This document shows positions 61,676 to 64,000 of a stretch of 64,000 bases of DNA, piece by piece (the first letter of the stretch is position 1; each line of letters starts with the position of its first letter). Under the pieces are notes generated by a model that was not told the DNA's origin, made no database searches, and was given only the letters and a program-made list of their open reading frames with translations. The stretch covers positions 1 through 64,000 of the forward strand of contig JBFMDX010000007.1 of assembly GCA_040753795.1 (NCBI GenBank), read 5' to 3'. The stretch is from Thermodesulfobacteriota bacterium. GTDB lineage: Bacteria > Desulfobacterota > Desulfobacteria > Desulfobacterales > Desulfosudaceae. The position numbers were made by a program, and so were the translations under genes.

Positions 61676-62839
61676 TTACACCACGAACCCGGAGATGATT
61701 TCCTTCATGATTTCGGTGGTGCCGCCGCCGATGGAGAGGATGCGGTTGTCCCGGTACAGCCGCTCCACCAGGTATTCGCGCATGTAGCCGTAGCCGCCGA
61801 AAATCTGGACCGCGTCATAAGTGACCTTGTCGCTGACCTGGCAGGAGAAATTCTTGGCCATGGAAACTTCCTTGATCTGGTTTTCACCGGCGTTCATCTT
61901 GGCCGCCACCCGGTAGGTGAACTCCCGGCTGGCTTCCACCAGAGTGGCCATGTCGGCCAGTTTGTGCCGCGTCACCTGGAAGGCCTTAAGGGGTTTTCCA
62001 AAGGCTTCCCGCTGGCGGGCGTACTTGACCGACTCCTCCAGGGCCAGCTGGGCGGTCATGTTGGCCATGATGGACAACTGCAGCCGTTCCATCTGGAAGT
62101 TTCCCATGATGATGTAAAAGCCCTCGTTCTCCTTGCCGATCAGATTTTCAGCCGGGACCCGGCAGTTGTCGAAAAAAATTTCACCGGTATCCGACGCCAG
62201 CCAGCCCATTTTTTCCAGCTTCCGGCCGGTGGAATAGCCCGGGGTATTGGATTCGATCAGCAGGAAGCTGATGCCGTGAGCGCCTTCCCCGCCGGTACGC
62301 ACGGCGCAGGTGAGCTGATCGGCCCGGATACCGCTGGTAATGAAGGTTTTGCTGCCATTGACGACATAATAATCGCCGTCGCGCACGGCCGTGGTTTTCA
62401 GGCTGGCCACGTCCGACCCGCCGCCGGGTTCGGTGATGCCCAGGGCAGCGATGCGTTCCCCGGCGATGACCGGCCGGACAAACCGGTCGATCTGTTCCGG
62501 TGTGCCGTGCATGGCGATGGGCGGCAACCCGATTCCGTGGGAGCCGAGGCTGGCCACCACGCCGGCGGCACCGCAGCGCATCATCTCTTCATTAAACACC
62601 ACCGTGGTGAAAACATCGCCGCCGCTGCCACCCATGGATTCGGGAAAGCCGATGCCCAGATAGCCGAGGTCGCCCATTTTTTTATACAGCTCCCGGGGGA
62701 ACTCACCGGCGGCCTCCCACTCGTTGACAAACGGGGTGATCTCTTTTTTAACAAATTCCCGCAGGGCCTTGCGGAGCATCTCGTGTTCCTTATTGAAATA
62801 CTGCTGATAGGTGTGAAACGCCGCTTGTTCGGTCTTCAT
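61676..62839 (-). CDS. Acyl-CoA dehydrogenase
   Basis: A 387-residue FAD enzyme of beta-oxidation or branched-chain/aromatic acid breakdown. Family blocks include ALGITEPGGGSDVASLKTTAV (shown as ITEPGGGSDVA), ITSGIRADQL, YARQREAFGKPL and YGYMREYLVERLYRD. The usual catalytic Glu of YEGTxEI is Gly here (GGGTTEI); as in LCAD and IVD, the base may be the Glu in ALEESVKYA (about 265). Chain length cannot be told. Its 3' end touches pyrK, so they may share a transcript. Confidence 0.9.
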   Translation of the reverse strand: MKTEQAAFHTYQQYFNKEHEMLRKALREFVKKEITPFVNEWEAAGEFPRELYKKMGDLGYLGIGFPESMGGSGGDVFTTVVFNEEMMRCGAAGVVASLGSHGIGLPPIAMHGTPEQIDRFVRPVIAGERIAALGITEPGGGSDVASLKTTAVRDGDYYVVNGSKTFITSGIRADQLTCAVRTGGEGAHGISFLLIESNTPGYSTGRKLEKMGWLASDTGEIFFDNCRVPAENLIGKENEGFYIIMGNFQMERLQLSIMANMTAQLALEESVKYARQREAFGKPLKAFQVTRHKLADMATLVEASREFTYRVAAKMNAGENQIKEVSMAKNFSCQVSDKVTYDAVQIFGGYGYMREYLVERLYRDNRILSIGGGTTEIMKEIISGFVV

Positions 62840-63088
62840 GATTTTCCCCCTTACCCTTAAATTAAATCCCCGGCCGCCGCTGATCGGACAACCTCAGGAA
62901 TGTGCTGCATTGATTTTAAAAGATATAACAAGAGGCACTTGCCGGAGCAACAGTTTTTAAAAATGCTCATCGGATTCAACGCCGTTCGCCTGGCCCTCGG
63001 ATCCTTTATCAAAAAAGCCCTTGCCTTGTTTGACATCCTTTTGATAGTTTTTATTATTTGATAAATAATAACTGTTTTAGGAGGCGCC

Positions 63089-63268
63089 ATGAGCCAGCAG
63101 CCGGATATGTATCGATGCCAGACAACAAGTTGCGGGTATATCTATAATTCCGACCGGGGGGATAAAAAAGGGAAAATCCCCAAGGGGACCCGTTTCGCCG
63201 ATCTTCCCGAAGACTGGAAGTGCCCGGTCTGCGGGGCCAGTAAGAAATCCTTTGAACCCATGATGTGA
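63089..63268 (+). CDS. Rubredoxin, type II-like (CX4C)
   Basis: A 59-residue iron protein, start ATG 63089 after GGAGG. The C-terminal iron knuckle is normal (CPVCGASK), but the first is CQTTSCGY, with four residues between the cysteines instead of two. This is the type II rubredoxin pattern known from Desulfovibrio desulfuricans Rd2. GYIYNSDRGD and GTRFADLPEDWKCPVCG are standard. It transfers electrons, probably to the rubrerythrin-like protein downstream. Confidence 0.9.
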   Translation: MSQQPDMYRCQTTSCGYIYNSDRGDKKGKIPKGTRFADLPEDWKCPVCGASKKSFEPMM

Positions 63269-63389
63269 TGCCCGAACGGGTGCGGCGATTCAATACAATC
63301 CCCGCAAAAGATAAAAACGCTCTGAAACCGGCAGCGGATACGGAACAAAAATAAACAGATAAAGAAACTGCACAGGAAAGGAAAGAACA

Positions 63390-63863
63390 ATGGCTTTTGA
63401 TTTTAATATCGATGAAATTCTGACGATGGCCGAGGAAATCGAGCGCAACGGCGCCGCCTTTTACCGGAACGCGGCCAGAAACGCTCCTGATCAGATGACC
63501 CGCGATACGCTGGAAGAGCTGGCCCGGATGGAAGATCAGCATGAGAAAACCTTCGCCGGCCTGCGCGCCGATCTGACGGCCGACGAAAAAAAACCCGGGG
63601 CCTTTGACCCGGAAGACGAAACCGCTTTATATCTTAAGGCCCTTGCGGACAGACGGGTGTTTCACCAGAAAACCATTGACATGACCTCCCTGGAAGAGGT
63701 GCTGAAAGCGGCCATGGCCGCCGAAAAGGACTCCATCGCCTTTTACGCGGGCATGTGCGAACTGGTCCGCGGAGACCTTGGAAAAGGCAAGGTCCGGACT
63801 ATTATCAAGGAAGAGATGAGTCACATGGTGATCCTGGCCGGCAAGCTGAAACAGCTGGGATAG
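63390..63863 (+). CDS. Rubrerythrin-like ferritin family protein
   Basis: A 157-residue four-helix protein with the diiron pattern: Glu in EEIERNGAAFYRNAAR, EDQHEKTF, AEKDSIAFY and EEMSHMVIL. It lacks the rubredoxin domain of rubrerythrin. AAGGAAAGAAC precedes the ATG. It likely reduces peroxide or senses oxygen, with the rubredoxin encoded 121 bases upstream as partner. Confidence 0.85.
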   Translation: MAFDFNIDEILTMAEEIERNGAAFYRNAARNAPDQMTRDTLEELARMEDQHEKTFAGLRADLTADEKKPGAFDPEDETALYLKALADRRVFHQKTIDMTSLEEVLKAAMAAEKDSIAFYAGMCELVRGDLGKGKVRTIIKEEMSHMVILAGKLKQLG

Positions 63864-63947
63864 GGGCAAGGTGCAGGTACAGGGTTTAAGGTGCAGGGTG
63901 AGGTGGATGGGGTTGGCTCCGAGGCTTTGCCCTGACGGGGACGAATC

Positions 63948-64000
63948 ATGAAAAACGAAACGCGGGGGAACCGCCTGTTCGGTTTGGCGGTGGCGTTGCT
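63948..64000 (+). CDS. Start of a gene cut by the window end
   Basis: ATG 63948 opens a frame reading KNETRGNRLFGLAVAL and running off the end. Polar residues before a hydrophobic stretch suggest a signal peptide or membrane anchor. Nothing more can be said. Confidence 0.35.
   Translation, partial: MKNETRGNRLFGLAVAL

Noticed and set aside
63868-63897. Two AAGGTGCAGG copies 20 bases apart
   Set aside because: Only two short copies in a gap. It could be chance or a common filler repeat; nothing supports a function.

Overview
The window looks like chromosomal DNA from a Gram-negative, anaerobic, sulfate-reducing member of the Desulfobacterota (Desulfobacteria-like). Evidence: a Tmc/Hdr-type transmembrane redox complex with a tetraheme class III cytochrome c, CCG-domain heterodisulfide-reductase-like proteins, a MetV-like methylenetetrahydrofolate reductase C-terminal protein, rubredoxin and rubrerythrin, an atpZ-atpI-atpB-atpE cluster, and at least one (probably three) genes with in-frame UGA followed by a SECIS-like hairpin, as expected for the selenoprotein-rich marine Desulfobacterota. 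No rRNA, tRNA, CRISPR array or insertion sequence was recognised.

Layout. 0.1-14 kb: rlmI, a CoA-disulfide/persulfide reductase with a rhodanese domain, the tmcC-tmcA-tmcB-like complex with a cyclic-nucleotide-binding protein, a minus-strand TetR/Hdr-like/MetV-like operon, a MarR regulator with a 2,4-dienoyl-CoA-reductase-like flavoenzyme, and a MetE-core-like methyltransferase. 14-19.4 kb: two kinase-like proteins around a phosphate-selective-type porin, a small exported protein and a secreted subtilase. 19.5-36 kb: a tandem pair of unknown proteins, then a complete type I secretion locus on the minus strand (TolC-like, giant 2570-residue Tyr/Ala-rich RTX-like repeat protein, TPR-sulfotransferase, ABC exporter, HlyD-like adaptor).

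36-55.5 kb is an arsenic and thiol-redox island. It has three ArsR regulators, a YeeE-type permease, an ArsP-like permease, small thioredoxin-like proteins, ArsC, Acr3, ArsF and ArsG. It also has a CcdA / DUF1573 / FtsX-type ABC / thioredoxin-like operon, a rhodanese, a cation-diffusion-facilitator fused to a MauE/DoxX-like domain, and a TauE permease. All three UGA-containing genes lie here. The two similar ArsR loci carry complementary gene remnants, showing that a module was duplicated and each copy lost a different part.

55.6-64 kb: ModE regulator and modABC, then on the minus strand atpZIBE, pyrK and an acyl-CoA dehydrogenase, followed by a type II-like rubredoxin and a rubrerythrin-like ferritin.

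Most interesting points: (1) a sulfotransferase encoded between a tyrosine-rich type I secretion substrate and its exporter, recalling RaxX/RaxST and suggesting a giant tyrosine-sulfated surface protein; (2) a selenocysteine form of DUF1573 with a 7-bp SECIS-like stem, plus two exported proteins with UGA just after the signal peptide; (3) reciprocal decay of a duplicated ArsR module.
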